Positions 7,625 to 16,269 of a DNA stretch of 64,000 bases are shown here, in pieces. Where the stretch lies: positions 1-64,000 of the forward strand of contig JAZKBL010000013.1 in the NCBI GenBank assembly GCA_040388665.1. The letters are read 5' to 3'. The DNA is from DAHVFY01 sp040388665. GTDB lineage: Bacteria > Chlamydiota > Chlamydiia > Chlamydiales > Rhabdochlamydiaceae. The notes beneath the pieces were generated by a model that worked only from the letters and a program-made list of their open reading frames with translations, did not search any database and was not told the DNA's origin. Positions within the stretch are counted from its first letter, which is position 1. Every line of letters begins with the position of its first letter. A program made the position numbers and the translations under genes.

Positions 7625-8480
7625 GGCGCTCTTTGTATCGACTTCTTACTGGAAAGATGGGTGGCAGCGGCTTAAAAGAAACCCTCTTGCCATGGGAGGA
7701 CTTATCACCCTTTCTGTGCTTATCATTGCAGCATTTGTAGGACCGCTCCTTTCTTCTTACACTTATTACGAAACGCAGCTAGAGCTAAAAAACCTTCCTC
7801 CAAACTCTGTTTTTTGGTTTGGAACAGATGAGCTCGGAAGAGATCTTTTTACAAGAGTGTGGTGGGGTGCCCGCATTTCTCTTTTTGTAGGTATTAGCGC
7901 CTCGCTCATCGATCTCATTATAGGGGTTTGCTATGGATCGGTTGCAGGTCTTTATGGCGGCAAGGTTGATGAGGTGATGATGAGGATTGCGGATATTTTT
8001 TATTCTATCCCCTCTTTGCTTGTTGTCATCCTTCTAATGGTGGTCATTGGTTCTGGGCTTGGCACTATTATTTTAGCGCTGGCGCTCACCGGGTGGATCG
8101 GGATGGCGCGCATTGTGCGCGGACAGATCATGCAGTTGAAAAGACTTGATTTTATCCTTGCTGCAAGAGCTTTGGGATCAGGTCCCCTACGTCTTCTTTT
8201 ACGCCATTTAATTCCCAATGCGATGGGACCGATTGTGATTACGCTTACTCTTACCATTCCTGCCGCCATTTTCACGGAGGCTTTTTTAAGTTTTCTTGGC
8301 CTTGGCGTGCAAGCGCCCGTTGCCAGCTGGGGCATGATGGCAAATGATGGGCTGTCTGCTTTACGTTATTATCCGTGGCGTCTTTTTTTCCCGGCAGGAT
8401 TTATCAGTCTCACAATTTTAAGTTTTAACCTTCTTGGCGATGGTTTAAGAGATGCTTTTGATCCGAGGCTTCGATGTTAA
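7611..8480 (+). CDS. oppC: Oligopeptide ABC transporter permease OppC-like
   Basis: A 289-aa permease. It has an N-terminal OppC_N segment (WQRLKRNPLAMGGLITLSVLIIAAFVGPLL), the conserved FGTDELGRDLFTRVWWGARISLFVG block and an EAA loop (RGQIMQLKRLDFILAARALG). The end motif is EAFLSFLGLGVQAPVASWGMM. It pairs with OppB to form the membrane channel. It starts inside the end of oppB and ends 7 bases inside oppD, so translation is probably coupled. Confidence 0.92.
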   Translation: MFTDEALFVSTSYWKDGWQRLKRNPLAMGGLITLSVLIIAAFVGPLLSSYTYYETQLELKNLPPNSVFWFGTDELGRDLFTRVWWGARISLFVGISASLIDLIIGVCYGSVAGLYGGKVDEVMMRIADIFYSIPSLLVVILLMVVIGSGLGTIILALALTGWIGMARIVRGQIMQLKRLDFILAARALGSGPLRLLLRHLIPNAMGPIVITLTLTIPAAIFTEAFLSFLGLGVQAPVASWGMMANDGLSALRYYPWRLFFPAGFISLTILSFNLLGDGLRDAFDPRLRC

Positions 8481-9433
8481 CAGTAGAAAATCTTAACCTA
8501 TTTTTCTCAATCTCAGGAAAAAAGCTGCACGCTGTAAGGGGTGTGTCATTTTCTCTTGTCTCCGGAGAAATTCTAGGGATTGTTGGAGAATCAGGTTGCG
8601 GCAAAAGCTCTCTTGCAAAAGCGCTTGTTAAACTTCTTCCTTCTCATTCGACACATATTTCAGGAAGTGTGCTTTATCTTGGAAAAAACCTTATTGAATT
8701 CTCTGAAAAGGAATTACAAAAGGTGCGGGGTAAAGAGATCGGCATGATTTTTCAAGATCCGATGACCTTTTTAAATCCAACACTTAAAATAGGGGCTCAA
8801 ATTGTAGAGGGGTATTTGCGGCATACGCCTGGTGCAACTTATAAACACGCGAAAGAACATGCCCTTGCAATGCTCGATCTTGTAGGCATTGTTAATCCAG
8901 AAAAGCGCTTTGAGGAATATCCTCACACGTTAAGTGGTGGAACAAGGCAGCGTGTGATGATCGCTCAAGCGCTTGTCGCTTGCCCTAAAATTTTGATCGC
9001 TGATGAACCCACAACCGCACTTGATGTGACCATTCAAGCTCAAATCCTTGAACTTTTAAAAGAGATCCAAAAAAAAACAGGGATGAGCATTATCCTCATT
9101 ACACATGATTTGAGTGTTATTGCAGGTTTTTGTGATCGAGTCCTTGTGATGTATGCGGGCAAAATTATCGAAAGTGCGCCTGTTGTTCCCCTTTTTAAAA
9201 ATCCAAGTCATCCTTATACAAAAAGACTTCTTCAAGCAATACCAAGGCTTAATCTTAACAAAGATCATCCGCTTATTCCGATTGAGGGGGCGCCTCCCAA
9301 CCTATTTTCAGCACAAAAGGGGTGTGCTTTTTGCCCAAGATGTTTTAATGGTTCCCCTCTTTGTGCTGAAAAAGAACCTCAACTTACTTTAATCGATCCC
9401 GAACATTTCAGCGCGTGTCATCACCATGATTGA
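8474..9433 (+). CDS. oppD: Oligopeptide ABC transporter ATPase OppD-like
   Basis: A 319-aa ATPase with Walker A GESGCGKSS, Q-loop IFQDPMTFLNP, signature LSGGTRQRV, Walker B ILIADEPTTALD and switch His in ITHDLSVIAG. The C-terminal OppD/F extension (HPYTKRLLQAIP, then CAFCPRC...C) is present; its cysteines may bind an iron-sulfur cluster in the family. The signature has Thr where Met or Gln is common. Overlaps both neighbours by a few bases. Confidence 0.93.
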   Translation: MLTVENLNLFFSISGKKLHAVRGVSFSLVSGEILGIVGESGCGKSSLAKALVKLLPSHSTHISGSVLYLGKNLIEFSEKELQKVRGKEIGMIFQDPMTFLNPTLKIGAQIVEGYLRHTPGATYKHAKEHALAMLDLVGIVNPEKRFEEYPHTLSGGTRQRVMIAQALVACPKILIADEPTTALDVTIQAQILELLKEIQKKTGMSIILITHDLSVIAGFCDRVLVMYAGKIIESAPVVPLFKNPSHPYTKRLLQAIPRLNLNKDHPLIPIEGAPPNLFSAQKGCAFCPRCFNGSPLCAEKEPQLTLIDPEHFSACHHHD

Positions 9434-10358
9434 AGTAAAAAACCTTAAAAAAAAGTTTGGAAAAACGATCGCAATCGATGATGTTTCTTTTGAGATTCAC
9501 AAGGGAGAGACGCTTGGTCTCGTTGGAGAGAGCGGATGTGGAAAGTCAACACTTGGGCGCACTCTTTTAGGTCTTGAAAAACAAAACTCGGGAGACGTTT
9601 TTTTTGAAAAAAAAGAACTTTCTACTTTTTCCTCGAAAGAGCTAAAGCTTTTAAGAAAAGAGATGCAGATCATCTTCCAAGATCCTTATGCATCTCTCAA
9701 TCCCCGGATGACAGCTAGCGACATCATTGCAGAGCCTCTTGATATCCACCGTTTAACTCCTGCCAAACATCAACGGGAAGAAAAAATTTTAGAGCTTTTG
9801 AGTTTAGTTGGCCTCCCCTCTTACATGCGCAGCAGATTTCCTCATGAATTCAGCGGCGGTCAAAGACAAAGGATCGGCATTGCAAGAGCGCTTGCATCTT
9901 CTCCTAAATTTATCGTGTGCGACGAGCCCATTTCAGCGCTCGATGTTTCAGTTCAAGCGCAAATCATCAATTTACTAAAAAAACTGCAAATGGAAATGGG
10001 TCTTACCTACCTATTTATCGCTCACGATCTTGCCATGGTTAAGTATCTCTCAACGCGCGTTGCTGTCATGTATCTGGGGCATATTGTTGAGCTTGGATTT
10101 GCAGATGATCTCTATAATCACCCCAAGCACCCTTATACAGAAGCGCTGCTCTCAGCAATCCCTATCCCCGATCCCCTTCTTGAGCGCGCCCGCCATCGCA
10201 TCATCCTCAAGGGAGAGCTTCCTTCCTCTTCAGATTCTCCAAAAGGGTGTGTCTTTGCGAGCAGATGCCCTCACGCTACAGATCACTGTAGAGCTGTTCG
10301 TCCTGAGTGGAAAGAAGTCGCCCCCAACCACTTCACCGCCTGCCATCTTATTAAATAA
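9426..10358 (+). CDS. oppF: Oligopeptide ABC transporter ATPase OppF-like
   Basis: A 310-aa ATPase with Walker A GESGCGKST, Q-loop IFQDPYASLNPRM, signature FSGGQRQRIG, Walker B FIVCDEPISALDVS and the C-terminal Cys-containing extension (GCVFASRCPHATDHCRA). It is the partner of OppD; the two form the nucleotide-binding heterodimer. Last gene of the operon. No substrate-binding protein (OppA) lies on either side, so OppA must be encoded elsewhere, as is common in chlamydiae with several scattered oppA genes. Confidence 0.93.
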   Translation: MIEVKNLKKKFGKTIAIDDVSFEIHKGETLGLVGESGCGKSTLGRTLLGLEKQNSGDVFFEKKELSTFSSKELKLLRKEMQIIFQDPYASLNPRMTASDIIAEPLDIHRLTPAKHQREEKILELLSLVGLPSYMRSRFPHEFSGGQRQRIGIARALASSPKFIVCDEPISALDVSVQAQIINLLKKLQMEMGLTYLFIAHDLAMVKYLSTRVAVMYLGHIVELGFADDLYNHPKHPYTEALLSAIPIPDPLLERARHRIILKGELPSSSDSPKGCVFASRCPHATDHCRAVRPEWKEVAPNHFTACHLIK

Positions 10359-10409
10359 ACTTCTTTAATCGGACAAAGGCAAGGGCAAGGAGAAGAATTA
10401 TGCAAGAGG

Positions 10410-12287
10410 CTAAATGATGTTTGTGCAGATCCAGGTTCTGCAGTGCACTTCTTTAATGATCTTGTCTGAGATGGAGCCGAGGCCTTTGTGGCCGGCTTCT
10501 TTGGTTGTTTTCATCGAACCTAGCACTAAAAGATCGTACTTTTCTTTCTTTGATAATTCGATGATGGCTTCAGAAATCGACCTTGAGCGAATGATTTGAA
10601 GCTCAACATCTACATTATGCTCTCTTGCTATCGCTTCAACTCTCTTTAAAATCGCCTCAGCAAGAAGTGTACGATGAGGCAAGAGGGTATCAAGAGGGAT
10701 CGAGGGAGCAACTTCAATGATTGTAACTGCTGTAAGTTTTGCTTTATGAAGCTCAGCCATTTGACAAGCAGCTTCAACAGCCTCCATCTCTTGCCCTCCG
10801 CGTGTTGGAACAAGAATGTGTTTCGGGATGATCGGTTGGTATTCAGGCATTTTGATCTTTTCAATAGCAAGATGACCTGCAGGTGAAATCCTTTTCTGTC
10901 TTCTATAAAGAAAGTACATCACAAGTCCCAGAACCATCCACGCAAAACCTAAATACCGCCCTTCTGGCTTTGTAACAACGACAAGAACCCAAACGCAGAC
11001 GCAAGCAAGACATCCTAAAATTGCTGTAATGGGAATCTTGGCCTTACCAAACGCGAGATTTAAAGGAATTCTAAAGGGACGCTTTAAGTCAGGTTTTTTA
11101 ATACGCAAAACAATTAAAGAAAGGTGCGCAAAGAAAAAAGCGAGCATCGCTCCAAAATTATAAAGATCTGCAAGAAAAGTCATCACGCCTCTACTTGAAA
11201 TGATGACACAGGAAGCGAGAACTGCAAAAAACGCTAAAGCGAGATACGGTGTGCGGAACTTAGCATGGGTATGCTGAAAAAATTTGGGCAGTTGATAATA
11301 AAGACCCATATTAAAAGAAAGACGAGATGCCCCTACAAGGCCTGCATTTGCTGCAACAAGAAGAAGTGCTGCTGCGACAAGACCCACTAGCGGTGAAAGG
11401 ATTTTAGACGCAAATGGAAGCGCTGCAACGATACCAGCTAATGGGTCTTGTACGTATGTTGTTCCTAGCTCGTGCGGTGAAATCGCTGAAAGAGCTACGA
11501 CAGAGATCCCCAAGTACATCACAAGAAGCACAACCATTGTGATAACAACAGCTCTTGGCACTGTTTTTGCGGGGCGTTTAGATTCTGCGCCAAGCTGAGC
11601 GATCGATTCGATCCCTGTATAGGCGACCATCGCCATGGCGGTTCCCTTCCAAAACTCTGACCATGTGGGAGAGTTGATTGTCCCCTGTCCAATGGTTATT
11701 TGGTCCACCACTTGTGAAAAATCAAACAGCCATCTAGCTCCAATGATGATGATAACAAGCTGTGTGATGATCGTGATCGCGGTCAGAACTAAACTCACAC
11801 GAGTAGATTGCCGCACGCCTAGGAAATTAAGAATAAAAAGAATGAAAATTAAGCTTATCGAAAAGCTCATCTGAACGCCTGGAATGGTTAACTCAGGGTA
11901 AAAATAAGAAAGATACGGACCTACAGCAAATGCGGAAATAGCAATTGTGACAATATAATCTAAAAGAAGCCCCCATCCTGCGATAAAAGATACAAGGTCA
12001 TTAAAGGCATGCCTTGCAAAGCTTGCAGACCCCCCTGACTCATGAAATGTTGATGTCATTTCTGCATATGTCAATGCAGTGCAGACAAAGATAATGCCAG
12101 CTAAAGCAAGAGCTATAGGCGTTGCGCCTAATGCATAAAGAGCTGTGATGCCAAGAGCATAGTAAATCGAAGATCCAACATCACCGTACCCAATCGCAAA
12201 AAGATCGCTAATCCCTAGAACTCTTTTTAAAGATTCTTTTTCTAGCTGAGCTATATGACTTGATTTTTCTGAACCTTCATGTCCCAT
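10410..12287 (-). CDS. APC-family amino acid permease fused to a universal stress domain
   Basis: A 625-aa protein. Residues about 20-470 are an amino acid-polyamine-organocation permease with about twelve membrane helices; family marks are FAIGYGDVGSSIYYALG, GGSASFARHAFNDLVSFIAGWGLLLDY and MVAYTGIESIAQLGAE. Residues about 485-625 are a cytoplasmic UspA-like domain (HILVPTRGG...AACQMAELHKAKLTAVTIIEV, ending in DLLVLGSMKT...GSISDKIIKEVHCRTWI), whose G-x2-G-x9-GS nucleotide loop is partly recognisable. Such fusions are known in APC transporters; the USP domain is thought to sense nucleotides or stress. The substrate is unknown. Divergent from the LRR gene. Confidence 0.87.
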   Translation of the reverse strand: MGHEGSEKSSHIAQLEKESLKRVLGISDLFAIGYGDVGSSIYYALGITALYALGATPIALALAGIIFVCTALTYAEMTSTFHESGGSASFARHAFNDLVSFIAGWGLLLDYIVTIAISAFAVGPYLSYFYPELTIPGVQMSFSISLIFILFILNFLGVRQSTRVSLVLTAITIITQLVIIIIGARWLFDFSQVVDQITIGQGTINSPTWSEFWKGTAMAMVAYTGIESIAQLGAESKRPAKTVPRAVVITMVVLLVMYLGISVVALSAISPHELGTTYVQDPLAGIVAALPFASKILSPLVGLVAAALLLVAANAGLVGASRLSFNMGLYYQLPKFFQHTHAKFRTPYLALAFFAVLASCVIISSRGVMTFLADLYNFGAMLAFFFAHLSLIVLRIKKPDLKRPFRIPLNLAFGKAKIPITAILGCLACVCVWVLVVVTKPEGRYLGFAWMVLGLVMYFLYRRQKRISPAGHLAIEKIKMPEYQPIIPKHILVPTRGGQEMEAVEAACQMAELHKAKLTAVTIIEVAPSIPLDTLLPHRTLLAEAILKRVEAIAREHNVDVELQIIRSRSISEAIIELSKKEKYDLLVLGSMKTTKEAGHKGLGSISDKIIKEVHCRTWICTNII

Positions 12288-12348
12288 ATCTTGGATATGA
12301 CATGTTCTAAGGATATATAGCTAATTATTTCTTGAATTTAGAGTTACA

Positions 12349-12377
12349 TTGAATTAAACGGCCGTTCTTATTATACT
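12349..12377 (+). promoter_or_regulatory. Promoter of the LRR-NEL gene
   Basis: TTGAAT (12349-12354), 17 bases, TATACT (12372-12377). Transcription should start near 12384, which supports a start codon at 12401 or 12410. The gap 12288-12400 contains nothing else I can call. Confidence 0.7.
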
Positions 12378-12400
12378 ACCTGTATATAAAATACAAAAAT

Positions 12401-14284
12401 GTGACGGTTATGATTATAAACAAATTGGAACATGCAAATAACTATCCATTGTATTTGTCGGAAGCAAGAAAAAAAGAAGATACTAAACAATTTTTTCTTA
12501 TAAGAGCAGTTACAACCGTTTTCAATCAAGCGCTGAACTTGCTAAAGTGTATCTTGTGCATTTCTAGTTCCAATAATCAACCTCAGAAAACCAGGCAATA
12601 CACAAAAGCCAAGCCTGAAAAATCAACCCATACACGTAAAAAGAAATCCCGCCCACACTCCCAAGCTTCTCAGGCTCAAGTAACCCAGCTCATGAACCTA
12701 GTGGGCTATTTTGCAGAACATGTTATAGGAGAAGGAAATAGGAACGTAAGTCGTGCAAGTAATGGTGCAGAATTAGCTGTTAAGCAAAAAATCAAAAATT
12801 CTTTACGTGTCTGGGAAAAAGAACGGGGTATAAGCAGGCGTCAACGAAATACACGAAAAATACTTTCAACATGCATCCTTAAAGCTTTTGATGAGCGCTG
12901 GCCTGGTTTAAATCTTAGCAAACTTGAGTTAAGCTCCCTTCCAGATTGTTTTCATCATCTGCAACATCTTGAAGTTCTCGATCTTTCGAATAATAGAATT
13001 AAAGTTATTCCAGACAGTATTTATCAATTAAAAAATTTAAAAAATCTATACTTACATAACAATAAAATCGAAAACATCAAAGAAGATATCCTCTGCATGC
13101 CGCATCTGAAAGAAATTTACGTCCATGACAATCCTGACGAAACTCAATCAAAATTTGTTGAATTTTATATACAAGTTGATTACCACAACCAATTCCCTTA
13201 TAACCGATTCGAGATGTATTTAGACAGGAGTTTCGACATAAAGTCTATACAGCAAAAAATTATCGATTCTCCATCACAGCAGGCTGTCTGTTTAAGAAAC
13301 CAAATTAGGTGTTGGATGATCTTAAATAACGAAGCTCAGGTTTTAAATGATCAGTCCATCGACGACGCCTTTAAAAATGTCATGGAGCATCCTGGATGTC
13401 CATCTCTTGTGGCCTATCTAAATCAAATGAAAGAATCCAAAGACTTTAAAATAGAAAATCATAGACCTCTTGTCGTTGGTAATATTTGCAAGCAGCTTTT
13501 ATCAGCAAATACAAATGCATCCTTTAGAGATGCATTTTTTAGTGAATTACATGAATATACAACAGCATGTTCTGACCGAACAACAGCGGGATATGTTTAT
13601 TTCAATATCCTTAGACGCGCTCATTGTGAAAACCTTAATAATGTACAGCTTTACCAATTGTTATTAGGATGGTATAGATATCAACAGCTAGATCTAGTGG
13701 TAGCGCAATGTCTACCTGATCACGACGAGTCAATAGAAAAATTCTTACATGCTTTACTCATGCTAAAAGATGCGTTACAAATCCCTGTAGATGTAAAAAC
13801 CACCCTCTTTGCAGAAGGACAAATTGCAGATAATATTTGCTCGGAAGAGGAATTAACTGTTTTTTGTGGAAGTGTTTTAAACCTATCTTCGACGCTAGAA
13901 CAACATAAGAACATTTTAATAAATAATTCCATTTGGCGTGAAAAAATACTTGAAGGATGTCCACAATATGCGAAGATAAATAAGTTATTTGAACAATTAA
14001 TGGAAGAAGTTAGTAACTGTTTATTCGATGAAGCTTTCAATCATGAAGCATTTAATACCCTCATTAACAATAATCCCATGTTGCGTACATTAATCTTTGG
14101 CATTACAGGAAATCCGAAGATAAATCTTAGTCTGGTTCTCCAAAAAAAGTTAAAAACAGCTGAAAACCTTAATAGTAATGATATTGAGACACTGAGCAAC
14201 AATATCATGATCAAAAAAAATCTAGCTTTACAGAGTTTGGTTCGAAAAAAAACAGATCTGTTTTTAACAAATTTTGATTTTTGA
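12401..14284 (+). CDS. Leucine-rich repeat protein with NEL-type E3 ubiquitin ligase-like domain
   Basis: A 627-aa candidate type III effector. No signal peptide is seen; residues 60-90 are strongly basic. Residues about 170-245 hold three leucine-rich repeats (LEVLDLSNNRIKVIPDSI, LKNLYLHNNKIENI). From about 300 the sequence is colinear with the NEL domain of IpaH/SspH ligases: a W..L and FKNVMEHPGCPSLVAYLNQM block, then FRDAFFSELHEY, then the catalytic-loop-like ACSDRTT with Cys390 and Asp392 (family: CxDRV). LLLGWYRYQQLDLV, LHALLMLKDALQI and KTTLFAEGQIAD follow, as in IpaH. NEL enzymes transfer ubiquitin to host proteins. Start is GTG 12401 or, more likely, ATG 12410. LRRs are few and the domain is divergent; a search would settle it. 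Confidence 0.75.
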   Translation: MTVMIINKLEHANNYPLYLSEARKKEDTKQFFLIRAVTTVFNQALNLLKCILCISSSNNQPQKTRQYTKAKPEKSTHTRKKKSRPHSQASQAQVTQLMNLVGYFAEHVIGEGNRNVSRASNGAELAVKQKIKNSLRVWEKERGISRRQRNTRKILSTCILKAFDERWPGLNLSKLELSSLPDCFHHLQHLEVLDLSNNRIKVIPDSIYQLKNLKNLYLHNNKIENIKEDILCMPHLKEIYVHDNPDETQSKFVEFYIQVDYHNQFPYNRFEMYLDRSFDIKSIQQKIIDSPSQQAVCLRNQIRCWMILNNEAQVLNDQSIDDAFKNVMEHPGCPSLVAYLNQMKESKDFKIENHRPLVVGNICKQLLSANTNASFRDAFFSELHEYTTACSDRTTAGYVYFNILRRAHCENLNNVQLYQLLLGWYRYQQLDLVVAQCLPDHDESIEKFLHALLMLKDALQIPVDVKTTLFAEGQIADNICSEEELTVFCGSVLNLSSTLEQHKNILINNSIWREKILEGCPQYAKINKLFEQLMEEVSNCLFDEAFNHEAFNTLINNNPMLRTLIFGITGNPKINLSLVLQKKLKTAENLNSNDIETLSNNIMIKKNLALQSLVRKKTDLFLTNFDF

Positions 14285-14356
14285 TTATACTGAAAATGAT
14301 TCGAAATTTGGTTTTCAGCCATCCCATAACGACTACATGAGCATATAGTTGAGAGT

Positions 14357-14434
14357 AACGCAAAGACGCAAAGATTTTGTAAATCGTTAACGACTTATCT
14401 CCGCGTCCCTGCGCGGCCCCCACGTCTTTGCGTT
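14357..14434. repeat. Inverted repeat element D (CTTTGCG family)
   Basis: Arms 14357-14368 and 14423-14434 (AACGCAAAGACG and its exact complement) flank a 54-base GC-rich centre. Weaker pairing continues a few bases outward. It lies between two convergent genes. The rest of the gap 14285-14491 shows nothing clear. Confidence 0.75.
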
Positions 14435-14491
14435 AATCTCCTCCGTTCCGTCTGTGCAGTCTTTAAACATATGTCATATTGATCTTTTACG

Positions 14492-16249
14492 CTAAGAGAC
14501 GCCAGCGGCGCAGCGGAAGCCATAGGTGCCGTTCATCGTGCCGGGGTTATTGCGGTGGCGATGAGATGAGCGAAGATCTTCCTTAAGGCTTTTCCAGCAG
14601 CCGCCACGGAGAACTCTGTAGACGCCTTGAAGTGGACCCTTCGGATTATTCGGCTCTTGCACCGAGTTGTTGTAGTAATGGTAATCATACCAATCTTGGC
14701 ACCAATCGTAGACGTTACCTGCCATGTCATAAAGACCGTAGCCGTTTGGAGGGTAACTCATCACAGCTGTCGTGTCTGAACTGAAAAAATTCGCTTGTGT
14801 GCGCTCGATGTTTTGACCTGTAGGGTAAAGAAAATCTTCATTGCCACCACATGCAGCAACTTCCCATTCTGCTTCTGTCGGAAGACGTTTTCCAACCCAT
14901 TTTGCATACGCTACAGCGCCGTACCAGGTGATGCCGACAACAGGATGTTTTGCATAGCCTGATTCTATATTAAGTTTACCGCCGCTGCGTCTAATGCGCG
15001 ATTCGCGTAATCTTATGATGTCATTATTATTGTGATCTTTTTCCCCCCCTAACGCTTCAATAAAAAGAGCGAATTGTTCGTTTGTAACAGGATGGATGTC
15101 GAGCGCAAAAGAGTTGAGCTGAATGGCATGACGGGGCATTTCGTCTCTACCGCCATTATTGCTGCCGCGGAAATAGTTCCCTTCCGGGATAATGATCATA
15201 TCTGTTTGAAGAGGGGTGATCTCCCGCTCTTCACTTTTTGTAGGTTGGTATCTAGCAACTGTTGTCTCAAGCTGAAAAATAGCTCCAGGATCTGCTTCAT
15301 ACTGAGGACGTACAATTTCTTGAGGTTTTAGAATGGGGCGCGGAGCACTTGCCATCTCTACTTTTCCAGAAGATACAGGCGCATGGTACAGCTCTTGCAT
15401 TACAGCATTTAAAGATGAGGGGCGTTTTTTAGGGTCGTACTGCAAACAGCTAGTGATAAGAAGGTCCCAATTGAGTTTATACTCTCTTGCACATTGTGAC
15501 GGCAGCTCAAAGATTCCTTCGGGAAATTCGCGTGTGATCATGTAGTATACAAGAACGCCAAAAGCCCAAATGTCTGCTTTGACATCAACTTGGCGAGGAT
15601 CTCCCATGATCTTTTGCTCAGGAGCTAAAAATGCATAGTTTTGCCAAAAAGAGAGGTGGAGTTTGGAGAGTTTTGAGAGGTCCCCTTTTTCTTGGATGCC
15701 GAGTGCTTCTGCAAGGATTTTATATGTTTTTGTGAGCACGGTTCCCATGCCGATCATGCGAGAGAGGCCAAAATCGGAAAGGTAGACTTGAGTCTCTTTT
15801 CCTTTTCCTATTAGGACGTTATTGAGTTTAATCCCTCTATGGGCCATCGACTCTGCATGTGCGTAGTCAATTGCGGAGGCGACTTGTCTCACGATCTGCA
15901 AAAGCTCATCTTCTTCTAGCTGTTCATTGTTGAGATTAAGATATTCTGCAAGGTTTGTTGTCTCTCCCATCACATCGACGATACAGTCAGTCACTAAAAA
16001 AAACCTGCCATCAGCATAAGAGACGTTATGTACTTTAACGATGTGCGGGTGCTCAAGGGCTGCAATTTCTGCAACTTCTTTTTCAAAGCGCTGCACAAAC
16101 CCTCTATCGCTACCAAGCTCTTCTGGAAGAATTTTTAGTGCGTAGGGCCTTTTGAGATAGCGATGCTCTGCTAAAAAAACAGCGCCAAGAGATCCTTGTC
16201 CAATCTGTTTAATGACTGTATAATCTCCGATATTTTCTCTATTTATCAT
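14492..16249 (-). CDS. Ser/Thr kinase-like protein with C-terminal FGE-sulfatase fold (PknD-like)
   Basis: A 585-aa protein. Residues 1-275 are a Hanks-type kinase: glycine loop GQGSLGAV, Lys39, Glu58, DFG at 159-161 and APE. The catalytic loop reads HRGIKLNN, so the catalytic Asp is Gly139; the GGG codon is clear in the DNA. Residues about 345-585 are an FGE-sulfatase/C-type-lectin-like domain (IIIPEGNYFRGS, HPVTNEQFALF, GKRLPTEAEWEVAA, DMAGNVYDWCQDWY, YRVLRGGCW). The cysteine pair of true formylglycine-generating enzymes is not evident, so that domain is probably structural. Chlamydial PknD has the same two-domain order but is longer. No membrane segment is seen. It lies 20 bases after yyaL-like and is likely co-transcribed with it. 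Probable pseudokinase. Confidence 0.85.
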   Translation of the reverse strand: MINRENIGDYTVIKQIGQGSLGAVFLAEHRYLKRPYALKILPEELGSDRGFVQRFEKEVAEIAALEHPHIVKVHNVSYADGRFFLVTDCIVDVMGETTNLAEYLNLNNEQLEEDELLQIVRQVASAIDYAHAESMAHRGIKLNNVLIGKGKETQVYLSDFGLSRMIGMGTVLTKTYKILAEALGIQEKGDLSKLSKLHLSFWQNYAFLAPEQKIMGDPRQVDVKADIWAFGVLVYYMITREFPEGIFELPSQCAREYKLNWDLLITSCLQYDPKKRPSSLNAVMQELYHAPVSSGKVEMASAPRPILKPQEIVRPQYEADPGAIFQLETTVARYQPTKSEEREITPLQTDMIIIPEGNYFRGSNNGGRDEMPRHAIQLNSFALDIHPVTNEQFALFIEALGGEKDHNNNDIIRLRESRIRRSGGKLNIESGYAKHPVVGITWYGAVAYAKWVGKRLPTEAEWEVAACGGNEDFLYPTGQNIERTQANFFSSDTTAVMSYPPNGYGLYDMAGNVYDWCQDWYDYHYYNNSVQEPNNPKGPLQGVYRVLRGGCWKSLKEDLRSSHRHRNNPGTMNGTYGFRCAAGVS

Positions 16250-16269
16250 CTTACACCTCTATGAATCTA

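Noticed and set aside
14492..15230. Functional formylglycine-generating enzyme
   Set aside because: The domain has the fold motifs, but the active-site cysteine pair is not evident, so catalysis was not claimed.
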